A stretch of 64,000 bases of DNA from SZUA-368 sp028533045 (GTDB lineage: Bacteria; Spirochaetota; Spirochaetia; DSM-2461), in NCBI GenBank assembly GCA_050031985.1, contig JBNAIG010000018.1:48113-112112 (forward strand), written 5' to 3'. Of this stretch, positions 1-8,189 are shown one piece after another. The position numbers and the translations under genes are program-made. The notes beneath the pieces are model-generated. The model searched no databases and was not told the DNA's origin. It was given only the letters and a program-made list of their open reading frames with translations. Position 1 is the first letter of the stretch. Each line of letters begins with the position of its first letter.

Positions 1-236
1 AAGTAAAGAGTTGGCCCCAGCAGTAACACCCAGTGCCTTGTGGGAAGTTTTTCCAGGAACAGGCTTTGTTCTTCACCTACATGATTTTGAATGAGAGAAG
101 GGATTTGGGAGAGGGCCAGGATGATTATTATGGCCATAAGATACTTCCGTGACAGGGTTTTCCGATTCATAGAAAGGACCTGGAGTAAGGAATAAAGCGA
201 TAGGGTGACAATTGAGGTGACAAGGGCGCCGTGCAT
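1..236 (-). CDS. N-terminal fragment of a membrane-anchored AraC-type regulator (cut by window edge)
   Basis: The minus strand is open from an ATG at 236 to the window edge and encodes about 78 residues with two hydrophobic segments separated by a short basic stretch, ending in a GPTLY motif. The only close look-alike here is the N-terminal membrane half of the complete regulator at 17165-18394, which has the comparable GPAFLFYVRALL stretch. The start lies 8 nt after the aldehyde dehydrogenase stop, so it is probably the third gene of that operon. No DNA-binding domain is visible because the gene is cut, so the assignment rests on resemblance only. Confidence 0.45.
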   Translation of the reverse strand, partial: MHGALVTSIVTLSLYSLLQVLSMNRKTLSRKYLMAIIIILALSQIPSLIQNHVGEEQSLFLEKLPTRHWVLLLGPTLY

Positions 237-244
237 ATAGGTCT

Positions 245-1624
245 CTATCCCATGACCTTCTTAAGAATCTTAAGCTGATTGGGGTAGCGGTGATATCTAA
301 AAGGTGTATCTATGAGGGCTGATTTCTTTAAGAGAGCCCTTTCGTGGGAGAAGGTCTGAAAGCTTTTCTTCCCGTGATAACTGCCCATTCCGCTCTGTCC
401 TATGCCTCCGAAGGGGAGATTGGCGTTGGCCAGGTGGACCACCACATCGTTGATACAGCCGCCCCCAAAGGAGAGGTTTGACAGAAGCTCTGTCTGGAAG
501 CTCTTGCTTTCGCTAAAGAGATAAAGCGCCAGAGGGGTGGGATGGCGGTGAACAATTTCTTCCGCCTCTTCCCGCGTCTTATAGGTCATAATCGGGAGAA
601 GGGGGCCAAAAATCTCCCCGGCCATGATGGGCTCGTCTCCTTGAACAGGGTAGAGGAGGGTGGGGGATATCTTTTGCTCTTCCACCTGTCTCTCACCACC
701 GGCGTAAATCTTTGATTGGGAAAGAAGCTCCGATAGGCGGTCAAAGTGGCGCTGGTTTATGATCTTGGGATAGTCTGCGTAATGTTCGGCTTTTTCCGTG
801 TAGAACAGGGCCATATTTCTTTTAAGGGCTTCCAGTAGTTCTTCCACAATGCTTTCGTGGGCCACCACATAGTCCGGGGCCACGCAGGTTTGTCCCGCAT
901 TGAGAAATTTTCCCCAGGCAATCCGCCGGGCCGCCGTCTCTATACGGGCTGTTTCATCCACTATGCAGGGGCTTTTTCCTCCCAGCTCCAGACACACCGG
1001 GGTTAAGTGGGCGGCGGCCTTTTCCATGATAATTTTTCCCACTCCCGTGCTGCCCGTAAAGAAGATAAAGTCAAACTTCTCTTCCAAAAGGGTCCGGCTC
1101 ACCTCTACATCACCGTCAAAAAGGGCTACCAACTCCGGGGGAAAGCAGCTTTCCACAATCTCCTTCATAACCTGTGTTGTGGCCGGTGAGTCTTCGGAAG
1201 GTTTGATGATAACCGTATTTCCCGCAGCGACGGCACCCACAAGGGGGGCAAAGGTGAGCTGGAAGGGATAGTTCCAGGGGGAGATGAGGAGAACCCCGCC
1301 GTAGGGGTGGTATTCTATGCGGCTGGCCGAAGGGAAGTGGGCCAGAGGCGTTTTTACCCTTTTTGTCCGGGACAGCTTATAGGTGTTTTTAATAAAATAA
1401 CGGATTTCTTCCCGAACCAGAGAGATTTCCGTCATATAGGCCTCTCCGTCGGACTTGCCCAAATCGGCCTGGAGAGCCTTCATTATATCCTTTTCTCTGA
1501 GACTGATTTCCCGAAGAAACCCCTTGAGGTACATAACCCGGGTTTTCAAATTTCGTGTATGGCCCTCTTTAAAAAAGGTTCGCTGGTCTTCTATTACTTG
1601 CATGATTTTTGCTGGGTCTGTCAT
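245..1624 (-). CDS. Aldehyde dehydrogenase, class 3 (ALDH3-like)
   Basis: NAD(P)-dependent oxidation of an aldehyde to a carboxylate; substrates of this class are usually medium- to long-chain or aromatic aldehydes, and the real one cannot be read here. The 459-residue length fits the short ALDH3 class. Visible motifs are the FTGSTGVGK cofactor loop (about 189-197), the general base Glu213 in LELGGKSP and the catalytic Cys247 in NAGQTCVAPDY. The C-terminal NLPFGGIGQSGMGSYHG block is also typical. The start ATG has GAGAGG five bases upstream. It sits 11 nt after the single-pass membrane protein gene and 8 nt before the AraC-type fragment. Confidence 0.9.
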   Translation of the reverse strand: MTDPAKIMQVIEDQRTFFKEGHTRNLKTRVMYLKGFLREISLREKDIMKALQADLGKSDGEAYMTEISLVREEIRYFIKNTYKLSRTKRVKTPLAHFPSASRIEYHPYGGVLLISPWNYPFQLTFAPLVGAVAAGNTVIIKPSEDSPATTQVMKEIVESCFPPELVALFDGDVEVSRTLLEEKFDFIFFTGSTGVGKIIMEKAAAHLTPVCLELGGKSPCIVDETARIETAARRIAWGKFLNAGQTCVAPDYVVAHESIVEELLEALKRNMALFYTEKAEHYADYPKIINQRHFDRLSELLSQSKIYAGGERQVEEQKISPTLLYPVQGDEPIMAGEIFGPLLPIMTYKTREEAEEIVHRHPTPLALYLFSESKSFQTELLSNLSFGGGCINDVVVHLANANLPFGGIGQSGMGSYHGKKSFQTFSHERALLKKSALIDTPFRYHRYPNQLKILKKVMG

Positions 1625-1635
1625 TTTTTCCTCTC

Positions 1636-2172
1636 TTACTGGAGCCAGGCTTCCAGGCTTTCCTCTGTTATGCCGTATTGGGCGGCCAATGCGCCCAGGG
1701 CTTTTTGATCTTCTTCGCTTAAGGTGAATTCTCCCGTGATGGCAAAGTCCTCCATGGCCCGGTCTATAATCTCCTTCCCCTCCTCAAAGTCCCGGGGGGC
1801 TATTTCTAACTCCTCCCGAATCTCCTCAAAGGTACTCTCGGGCAGGGAAGTGTAAATATGGTGGGCCTGTTGGACCAACTCTTCCTGTGACGTTCCTGCC
1901 AGGGTCGCTTTTCGCAGTTCTTTTACCTCTGCGGAGACACCGGATTTCTGGACAATATTGTAGACATTGACTGCCTTTTCCAGAGTTTCCTTCTTCTCTT
2001 CGGAGTAACCGATCCTTGTAGCGGCATAGGAAACAGCTGCTTGGGGAACAGGGGCTTTGCCGTTAAATAGGGCCACAACGTAGATGACCGCAGCCACAAT
2101 CAAGGCCAGGATGGTAAGTAACACTATTTTGATAATCTTTCCTGCGAGGGAGGATTTGTTATTCTCTGACAT
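1636..2172 (-). CDS. Single-pass membrane protein of unknown function
   Basis: I do not recognise this 178-residue protein. It has a short charged N-terminus, one strong transmembrane helix at about residues 12-36, and a Glu/Lys-rich, probably all-helical extracytoplasmic part. There is no lipobox and no Cys-rich motif. The start is supported by AAAGGAG about ten bases upstream. It is the first gene of the unit with the aldehyde dehydrogenase (11 nt gap), so it may be a membrane partner of that pathway, but only position argues for this. Confidence 0.7.
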   Translation of the reverse strand: MSENNKSSLAGKIIKIVLLTILALIVAAVIYVVALFNGKAPVPQAAVSYAATRIGYSEEKKETLEKAVNVYNIVQKSGVSAEVKELRKATLAGTSQEELVQQAHHIYTSLPESTFEEIREELEIAPRDFEEGKEIIDRAMEDFAITGEFTLSEEDQKALGALAAQYGITEESLEAWLQ

Positions 2173-2613
2173 AGGGGTGTACTCCTTTCCTGAATCTTAC
2201 TGTCTTTCCCGGTAGGTGGCAATGAAAATCGTCCAAAAGGTGGTTCCCTTTGACAGGGAGGATCGGAGTTCACCTTTTGCGTGGGTTAAAATGACACTAG
2301 TGTGTCAAAATACCTTTTCAGAAGGCTGATTATCTTGTTGTGTAGCTTAATGACTCACTTGGGTCAAAAAATCAGACTTTAATTGCCTTTGTAGGATGTG
2401 GGAAAATTAATAAAGAAATGGAAAAATTTTTAAATCCTTTTAATATAGGTAGATAAGGGTTTCTAATGTCAACTTGGCACAGCTTATGCATTATAAGTCG
2501 GTGTAAGAGGCGCTTGTAAAAGAGCCGCCTGGGAAGGGTTCCTTTCCCAAGGCTTTTCTGCAAGCCCCTCAAAAAATTAAATGATCGTGCCAAAGGGCAC
2601 CATGGAGGATGAT
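2173..2613. other. Divergent intergenic region between the ALDH operon and hsp20
   Basis: This 441 bp stretch holds promoters for two divergent units but no convincing gene. A minus-strand frame at 2372-2632 (86 codons) is rejected because it overlaps the hsp20 start and shows no recognisable features. The region holds an inverted repeat at 2292-2307, an AT-rich part at 2380-2450, a GC-rich hairpin at about 2527-2553 and a small hairpin (2587-2600) just before the hsp20 ribosome-binding site. Confidence 0.6.
2292..2307. promoter_or_regulatory. Inverted repeat, candidate operator for the ALDH operon
   Basis: TGACAC and GTGTCA form 6 bp perfect arms around a 4 bp spacer, 120 bp upstream of the first gene of the ALDH operon. 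Size and symmetry suit a dimeric regulator. No regulator gene adjoins it, except possibly the AraC-type gene at the left edge, whose family normally binds direct rather than inverted repeats. Confidence 0.35.
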
Positions 2614-3048
2614 ATGAACTATATGGTAACAAGAAACAGAGTAAACGACGTGGACAGACTTTTCGATTCTTTCTTTAACTGGAATGAAGCACCCAAGACT
2701 GCCGCATCCCGCGTACCCGCTGTGGATATCACCGAATCGGAAAAGGGTTATGAAATCGTAGCTGAACTTCCCGGATTTTCCGAAGAGGAACTGGATCTTC
2801 AGGTTAAGGATAATCTCCTTACCATAACCGCCGAAAAAATGGAAAAGGCAGAAAAGAAAGACGAAGCCGATGAGGTACGCTACCTTAAGAGGGAAAGATC
2901 GGTAAAATCTTTTAAGAGGAGCTTTTACCTTCCCAAGGACGCTACCAATGAAAGTATCGAAGCGGTATTCAAGAATGGGCTCTTGAGCCTGTCCATCGCC
3001 AAGAAAGAGGAGGCCAAGCCTATGGCAATTAAGGTGAAAACCAAATAA
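2614..3048 (+). CDS. Small heat-shock protein, Hsp20/alpha-crystallin family
   Basis: ATP-independent holdase chaperone that binds unfolding proteins in the cytoplasm. The protein is about 144 residues with an alpha-crystallin domain: VPAVDITESEKGYEIVAELP at the front and the family-typical FKNGLLSLSIAKKEE near the end, then a C-terminal AIKVKTK tail. A frame extends upstream to an ATG at 2581, but GGAGG at 2604-2608 lies five bases before the ATG at 2614, so I take 2614 (MNYMVTRN) as the start. It is a single-gene unit with a good terminator. Confidence 0.93.
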   Translation: MNYMVTRNRVNDVDRLFDSFFNWNEAPKTAASRVPAVDITESEKGYEIVAELPGFSEEELDLQVKDNLLTITAEKMEKAEKKDEADEVRYLKRERSVKSFKRSFYLPKDATNESIEAVFKNGLLSLSIAKKEEAKPMAIKVKTK

Positions 3049-3090
3049 TCCTACGGCTGGTACGAAAGGAACTATAAACAATGATGCAGA

Positions 3091-3119
3091 CCGGAGCCCC
3101 GAGGGACTCCGGTTTTTTT
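3091..3119 (+). terminator. Rho-independent terminator of hsp20
   Basis: CCGGAG (3091-3096) pairs with CTCCGG (3107-3112), followed by a run of seven T. It lies 43 bp after the hsp20 stop and just before the converging metY stop. Confidence 0.88.
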
Positions 3120-3128
3120 ATGGCCTGA

Positions 3129-4412
3129 TTATTTCGTGGCGGCTTTTAGGGCCTGGTCAAAGTCGGCAATAATGTCTTCCGCCTTTTCCAGTCCCACCGA
3201 TACGCGGACCAGATCGGGCAGTACGCCGCAGGCTTTTTGCTGTTCGTCGTTCAGCTGGCGGTGGGTCATGCTGGCCGGATGAAGCACGCAGGTGCGGATA
3301 TCGGCCACGTGAACCTGAATGGTGGCCAGTTCCAGGGCGTCCATCATGGCTTCGCTTGCCGCCCGGCCTCCCTTGACACCAAAGGTCAGTACGCCGCTGC
3401 AGCCACGCAGGTATTTTTTGGCATTTTTATAGTCTTCGTCCCCTTCCAGGCCGGGATACTTTACCCAGGCTACCCGGTCGTCAGCCTCGAGCCATTTGGC
3501 CACTTTGAGGGCGTTCTCCGCGTGTCGGTCCATCCGCACATGGAGGGTTTCCAGGCCCAGGTTGCAGAGCCAGGCATTTTGCGGGGCCATGTAGGCTCCA
3601 AAGTCACGGGTCAGTTGAACACGGGCTTTCACAATGTAAGCCGCCTCGCCAAAGGTTTCCGTGTAAGAAAGGCCGTGGTAGGAGGGGTCGGGCTCGCTCA
3701 GTTCGGGGTATTTTCCATTGGCCCAGTTAAAGTTACCCCCGTCTACAATCACACCGCCCACGCTGGTGGCATGGCCGTCGATGTATTTGGTGGCCGAATG
3801 AATAACAATATTTGCCCCGTGCTGAATGGGGTTGCAAAAGTAGGGGGTGGGGAAGGTGTTGTCCACAATAAGGGGAACGTCCATCTCTTTGGCTATGGCG
3901 GAGAATTTATCCAGGTCCAGAACCTCTGTCCCCGGGTTGGTCAAAACTTCTCCAAAAAGGGCCCGCGTTTCGGGGCGGAAGGCCGCTTTTATCTCTTCGG
4001 CAGAAGCGTTCTGGTCAACGAAGGTAAAGTCGATTCCCAGTTTTCGCAGGGTGTGTTCGAAGAGGTTGAAGGTTCCTCCGTAGAGCTTGGTGGAGGCCAC
4101 AACGTGCTGTCCCGTTCCGGCAATGTTCATAATGGCGAAGGCCGAAGCGGTCTGACCGGCAGAGGTGGCCAGGGCGCCCACTCCCCCTTCGAGGGAGGCC
4201 ATTTTCTTTTCGAAGGCATCCACCGTGGGGTTGGAGATGCGTGAATACATGTGACCTTCCACCTTGAGGTCAAAGAGGTCCGCCACAGCCTGGGCCGTAT
4301 CGTAGGCGTAGGTCGTGCTCTGTACTATCGGCAGTACCCGGGGTTCTCCGTTTTTCGGTTCGTATCCCGCCTGGATGGTTCGCGTTTCAAATCCCCAATC
4401 CTTCTTATCCAT
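3129..4412 (-). CDS. metY: O-acetylhomoserine sulfhydrylase (aminocarboxypropyltransferase)
   Basis: Cytoplasmic PLP enzyme that makes homocysteine (or methionine, with methanethiol) from O-acetylhomoserine, the direct sulfhydrylation route. About 427 residues, the usual family length. Motifs are the early YSRISNPTVDAFEKKMASLE block, the PLP-Lys region HSATKYIDGHATSVGG (Lys in SATK) and the PTPYFCNPIQHGANIVIHS segment before it. The frame runs 24 codons further upstream, but the ATG at 4412 has GGAGAAGGAGAG upstream and begins the conserved protein. It is divergent from the diguanylate cyclase gene with only about 150 bp between, and I saw no SAM riboswitch. Confidence 0.92.
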   Translation of the reverse strand: MDKKDWGFETRTIQAGYEPKNGEPRVLPIVQSTTYAYDTAQAVADLFDLKVEGHMYSRISNPTVDAFEKKMASLEGGVGALATSAGQTASAFAIMNIAGTGQHVVASTKLYGGTFNLFEHTLRKLGIDFTFVDQNASAEEIKAAFRPETRALFGEVLTNPGTEVLDLDKFSAIAKEMDVPLIVDNTFPTPYFCNPIQHGANIVIHSATKYIDGHATSVGGVIVDGGNFNWANGKYPELSEPDPSYHGLSYTETFGEAAYIVKARVQLTRDFGAYMAPQNAWLCNLGLETLHVRMDRHAENALKVAKWLEADDRVAWVKYPGLEGDEDYKNAKKYLRGCSGVLTFGVKGGRAASEAMMDALELATIQVHVADIRTCVLHPASMTHRQLNDEQQKACGVLPDLVRVSVGLEKAEDIIADFDQALKAATK

Positions 4413-4526
4413 ATTCACAGCTCTCCTTCTCCGGTAATGTACCGGATAAATCCAGATGATAGGTAAAATAGGACGAGTCGTCAAGCGTGGTCGGATAGCT
4501 TATTTTTCATCTTTTTTATTAAGGAA

Positions 4527-4555
4527 TTGCGATTTTACACACTGTGTACTAAGAT
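4527..4555 (+). promoter_or_regulatory. Sigma70-type promoter overlapping a palindrome, upstream of the diguanylate cyclase
   Basis: TTGCGA (4527-4532), a 17 bp spacer and TAAGAT (4550-4555) fit a sigma70-type promoter. A perfect dyad TACACA-C-TGTGTA (4536-4548) fills the spacer, a good place for a repressor. Transcription would begin almost at the ATG at 4564, so the message would be nearly leaderless unless another promoter exists upstream. Confidence 0.45.
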
Positions 4556-4563
4556 AGGGGGAG

Positions 4564-5691
4564 ATGGTAGAACGTTTCCTTGCAGCCGATTTATGTCTTT
4601 TCCTCTTTTTTGTCCTATCCATGATAACCCTTCTTCTCTGGCAAAAAAAGGGAACCTGCTCCTATAAGGAAAGACTATTTATGGGGCTTTGCCTGAGCAC
4701 TATGGCTATGCTGATTTTGGATGTGATTTTTCGTTTTACCGACGGCGGGCCCAGTAGACCCCTTATTTATCTTGTCACCTGGCTCTATTTTTTGGTTGAG
4801 CCCATTCCCATGACACTTTGGCTCTGTTATCTGGATTATTATCTTTACAATTCCCGGGAGAGGCTGAGAAAGCGCCTCTATTACAGCCCCTTTTTTCTCA
4901 TTATCCTTGTCTTCCTTGTGGTGAGTTTTTTCAATGGGGCTGTTTTTTCTATAGACGGGGAAAACTTTTATAGGCGGGGGCCGTTTGTTCCTCTTATCGT
5001 CAGCTTTAATATTATAATTCTCCTTGGCACAATTATTATTGCCCTTAGGAGAAAGCGAGACGTGGGGCAGAGAGTTTTTCAGGCCCTTGTCCTGTTCAGT
5101 CTTATTCCTCTTTTGGGGAACCTTTTGCAGTTTTTCTTTGACGGAACCATTCTTATTTGGCCCACCGTTGCGGTAGCAGTTACTTATGCTTTTCTCTTCC
5201 TCGAATTTCAGAGAGAGCAGAAGGATTACCTCACAGGCTTACTGAACAGGCAGCAGATTGACGATATTATCCATAACCGAATCTCCCAGCTGGAAAGGAG
5301 AGGGGGATTTACCCTGGTAATGGTAGATATGGATGACTTTAAGCTGATTAATGACGAATATGGTCATAAGGAAGGGGATCGGGCCCTTGTTTTGATTTCC
5401 GAACTTATCTATTCCTCGGTACGCGCAGTGGACCGGGTGGCCCGTTTTGGGGGAGATGAGTTCGTTATTCTTCTGGAAGAGGAGGATCAAGGGGAAGTGG
5501 AAAAGGTTCTGAGCCGTCTTAAGGAGCTCGTCGATTCGGAAAAGAGGAACAGGTCTTACCCCTATAAACTGGATTTGAGTTGCGGCTATAAAATAATTCT
5601 TCCCGGAGAAACGCGCGGCTACTATGACCTGGTCCATGAGGCGGACCAGGAGATGTATCGTATTAAGAGAGCAAAGAAGTCGGTCTCTTAA
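4564..5691 (+). CDS. Membrane diguanylate cyclase (GGDEF)
   Basis: Synthesises cyclic di-GMP from two GTP. Residues 1-215 form about six or seven transmembrane helices, a sensory membrane domain with no named fold visible. The GGDEF domain follows, with an intact GGDEF at 296-300 and an RxxD inhibitory site (RAVD, 287-290) exactly five residues before it, so feedback inhibition by c-di-GMP is expected. No EAL domain is attached. The reading frame starts at 4564 with GGGGGAG immediately before it, closer than usual. Its stop overlaps the stop of the converging barrel gene. Confidence 0.93.
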   Translation: MVERFLAADLCLFLFFVLSMITLLLWQKKGTCSYKERLFMGLCLSTMAMLILDVIFRFTDGGPSRPLIYLVTWLYFLVEPIPMTLWLCYLDYYLYNSRERLRKRLYYSPFFLIILVFLVVSFFNGAVFSIDGENFYRRGPFVPLIVSFNIIILLGTIIIALRRKRDVGQRVFQALVLFSLIPLLGNLLQFFFDGTILIWPTVAVAVTYAFLFLEFQREQKDYLTGLLNRQQIDDIIHNRISQLERRGGFTLVMVDMDDFKLINDEYGHKEGDRALVLISELIYSSVRAVDRVARFGGDEFVILLEEEDQGEVEKVLSRLKELVDSEKRNRSYPYKLDLSCGYKIILPGETRGYYDLVHEADQEMYRIKRAKKSVS

Positions 5692-6797
5692 TATTTGTAC
5701 TTCATTCCCCCCATGAGGGAGAAATTTTCCCCGTGGAAGGTGTCGTTATCCCCCCCCAGAGCTGCCGAGGCGAAGCCTTGAAAGCTGAATCCCTGATAGA
5801 CATTCCAGTCCGCTCCTATGGTTAGCTGCCCCGATTGGTCCACCGGCGACAGAACGGCCATGACCGGGACGGACATTTTTCCCCATTCAAAGACCAGTTC
5901 CGGGTAGAGGTAGAGGCCGTAGGAATCGGCTTCGGCCTGTTCTTCCCACTCCCCCCAGGGATAAAGTAAAGCTTCCAGCCGGGCGGAGAGGGTTCCGCTG
6001 TATCCCAGACCAAACTGACGAAAAAGCCCGGCCGATATATTGACCGTTTCCCGGGTGTTCTCTTCCCAGTCCCCATTCTCAAAGGGCACAGCCAGGGAGG
6101 CAGAACCGTACCAGTCCACTTCGCCGTAGCCGTGGAGGCTCAGGTAGGGGCGGTGGCCGGTGACATCGCCGTCGGTTTTTTCCTGGCCCTTACAGAGGTA
6201 ACCCAGTTCCAGATCCCCCCCGCCCAGGGAGCTGACGTAACGGCCGCCGGCGCTGGTCTGGGTTATGGTCGTTTCCTCTGCGCTGTCCGTATCGGTGGGA
6301 TCTATTTCCGATGTGGCGGGCATGACTATGGCTTCCAGGTAGTTCCGGCCCATGCTGTAGCGGACCAGGGTAAGGAGGGCTGTGTCGTCCCGGGCTTCGT
6401 CGGCGGTCAAATCCACCGAGGGGTCCAGGCTGCCGTAGAGAACGTCCCCCGCGTTAAACACCTGGCCGTCTCCCCAGCCAATGCGGGTTTTCCCCATGGT
6501 GATCCGAAGGGAGGGAAATTGGACTTTGAGGGAGGCCTTGTCCAGATTTACCAGAGTCAGGTTGTCCATGGGGATGAAATTCAGGGAGAGCTCCCCCCGA
6601 ACGTCTCTGCTCCCGGTGGATTGAACGGACAGGTCTGCCGAGCCGCTTCCGCCGTAGCTCCACTCTTCTGTGGTATCTTCGTCTGTGTAATTATGGCTAA
6701 GAGCTTGGAGAATCTCCAGTTCCGCCGTTACTTGAGTTTCCGCCCCCAGGGGGAGAAGAGTTATTAATGACAATAATAGGCCTATGTTTTTTTTCAT
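5688..6797 (-). CDS. Outer-membrane beta-barrel protein, last gene of the ABC/SPFH operon
   Basis: A 369-residue secreted protein: signal peptide MKKNIGLLLSLITLLPLGAE, then alternating Gly/aromatic-rich beta-strand segments (for example LELGYLCKG, YLSLHGYGEVDWYGSASLAV) and a C-terminal aromatic end (MKYKY), all typical of outer-membrane barrels. A GKTRIGWGDGQVFNAGDVL segment recalls barrel proteins encoded beside outer-membrane lipoprotein-sorting proteins, but I cannot assign a family with certainty. Start at 6797 is chosen for its GAGGAAAGG and signal peptide; the frame is open 29 codons upstream into GC-rich spacer DNA. Likely the outer-membrane end of the export pathway encoded upstream. 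Confidence 0.7.
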   Translation of the reverse strand: MKKNIGLLLSLITLLPLGAETQVTAELEILQALSHNYTDEDTTEEWSYGGSGSADLSVQSTGSRDVRGELSLNFIPMDNLTLVNLDKASLKVQFPSLRITMGKTRIGWGDGQVFNAGDVLYGSLDPSVDLTADEARDDTALLTLVRYSMGRNYLEAIVMPATSEIDPTDTDSAEETTITQTSAGGRYVSSLGGGDLELGYLCKGQEKTDGDVTGHRPYLSLHGYGEVDWYGSASLAVPFENGDWEENTRETVNISAGLFRQFGLGYSGTLSARLEALLYPWGEWEEQAEADSYGLYLYPELVFEWGKMSVPVMAVLSPVDQSGQLTIGADWNVYQGFSFQGFASAALGGDNDTFHGENFSLMGGMKYKY

Positions 6798-6809
6798 CCT
6801 TTCCTCTGT

Positions 6810-6925
6810 TTTGCTGCGATGCGCCAGGGGGCGGCAGGGCGGCGCAGCCGGTCCTTCTGAAGGAAGGACGGGAGCGAAGCGCACCCCGAAAGCACCCGGT
6901 CCCCCGCGAGGGGGAGGCGCCCCAA
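6810..6925. repeat. GC-rich spacer with stacked hairpins
   Basis: The gap between the last permease and the barrel gene is much richer in GC than its surroundings and carries at least two hairpins: GTCCTTC/GAAGGAC (6851-6857 with 6863-6869) and CCCC/GGGG around CGCGAG (6901-6914). It also holds the 9-mer GGAGGCGCC, whose complement GGCGCCTCC recurs in the GC-rich element at 63032-63040. This suggests a dispersed non-coding repeat family, unproven from one window. Confidence 0.45.
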
Positions 6926-6941
6926 AAATACCGATTCGCTC

Positions 6942-8189
6942 CTAGGCGGCGCGGATCTCGTCGGTAATGGGTTTCTTGATGATTTTGCGGACCGAGAGCC
7001 AGGTGACGCTCAGGCAAATGGCTATTCCTGCAATCAGGCCGTAGAGGTAGCTCGGGCCGTTCCAAACGCCGTGTATGAGGCCGGTAAAACGGTAGCCCAT
7101 GTTAAAGTCCCGCATCATCCAGGAAAAATCCCAGCCATAGCGGACCAGGGGGATGTTGCCTAGAACGGCCAGAACCAGCCCCACAAAGGAACCCATAAGT
7201 CCAATCAGGATGGCCTCAAAGAGAAAAAGGCGGCGAACGGCGCTCTCCTTCATGCCCAAAGAGCGCATCATCCCGATCTCCGGCTGACGCTCCATTACGG
7301 ACATGAGCATGGTGTTGGCCAGCCCCACCGAGGCGATGATAAAAACGAGGAAGAGGATCACTCCGCTGCTGTAGCTGTCTCCTGCGGCCATCGCCAGATA
7401 ATCGGCGGACCAGTCCCGCCACCCGTGGTATTCCAGGCCGTATTTGTCGGCCAGGGCTAGAAGGGCTTGTTCCGCCCGTATCTGTTCCCGGCGGCTCAGG
7501 GGCAGATCCACAAGCACCATGGTAGAAGCTCCTTCCATAGCCAGATAGTAGTCCGCCGTGTCCAGGGGAATAAAGAGGTAGGAACGGTTGATTTGGGCGT
7601 TCGGGGAGTTTACCAGGCCCACAATTTCCAGGTCCATCGCCTCCCGGGAGCCCCAGCGGTCAATCATCTGCAGGGTCAGTTCATCGCCTGGCTGGAGGCC
7701 CATATCCTGGGCGAGCCATTCCCCTATGGCAGCCTCTTCCAGCCCGGCTTGGGGGAAGCGTCCTTCTTTTAGGGTTTCCCGAATCCGGTTGACCCGGGTG
7801 TCTTCTTCCGGCTCCAGGGCGGTGACTATGACGGGAAAGCTGCCTCCCACTCCGGACCGGGTCACGGCGGTGGCGTCCCATTCGTTGCGCTTCACAGCCG
7901 GGATGCCCTTATCGGCCAGTTCCCTAATCAGCAGGTCCGGATCTTCAATTACCTCTTCCAGAGGCCGATCCTTCCAATCCTCCCAGTATTCGGGGGTGAC
8001 CAAACGGCCCTGGGACATCTCATAGTAGATCAAAGCCAGCTCCGACTCGCTCCGGGCCCCGATCAGCAGGGAATCGAGAAGGATGAAGCCTGCAATGCCC
8101 ACAGCCAGAACGGCCATGGTAATGAGGGTGCGCCTTTTGTAGCGGAACAGGTTTTTGCCCGCCAGGCGTATAAGATAAAGGTGTTTCAT
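6942..8189 (-). CDS. FtsX/MacB-type ABC transporter permease (copy A)
   Basis: Inner-membrane permease of 415 residues with the MacB/LolCE layout: N-terminal helix (about 20-42), a large periplasmic domain (about 45-270) and three C-terminal helices. The front NLFRYKRRTLITMAVLAVG and LLDSLLIG closely match copy C at 10196-11437, and both share an (I/L)VTP.YWED motif early in the periplasmic domain, so they look like duplicates. Its ATG overlaps the stop of the LolA-like gene by one base (TAATG), implying translational coupling. It should work with the ATPase at 11461-12138. Confidence 0.88.
   Translation of the reverse strand: MKHLYLIRLAGKNLFRYKRRTLITMAVLAVGIAGFILLDSLLIGARSESELALIYYEMSQGRLVTPEYWEDWKDRPLEEVIEDPDLLIRELADKGIPAVKRNEWDATAVTRSGVGGSFPVIVTALEPEEDTRVNRIRETLKEGRFPQAGLEEAAIGEWLAQDMGLQPGDELTLQMIDRWGSREAMDLEIVGLVNSPNAQINRSYLFIPLDTADYYLAMEGASTMVLVDLPLSRREQIRAEQALLALADKYGLEYHGWRDWSADYLAMAAGDSYSSGVILFLVFIIASVGLANTMLMSVMERQPEIGMMRSLGMKESAVRRLFLFEAILIGLMGSFVGLVLAVLGNIPLVRYGWDFSWMMRDFNMGYRFTGLIHGVWNGPSYLYGLIAGIAICLSVTWLSVRKIIKKPITDEIRAA

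Noticed and set aside
2372..2632. Minus-strand frame of 86 codons before hsp20
   Set aside because: Overlaps the hsp20 start, is basic and Leu/Pro-rich, and has no ribosome-binding site or family match that I could see.
3237..4244. Long open frame on the plus strand, 335 codons
   Set aside because: Lies wholly antisense to metY, which has full family motifs; the frame's composition looks like a mirrored codon pattern and it has no recognisable domain.
4413..4563. Possible SAM or T-box riboswitch upstream of metY
   Set aside because: Only about 150 bp separates the divergent starts and I found no conserved riboswitch stem or terminator-antiterminator pair.
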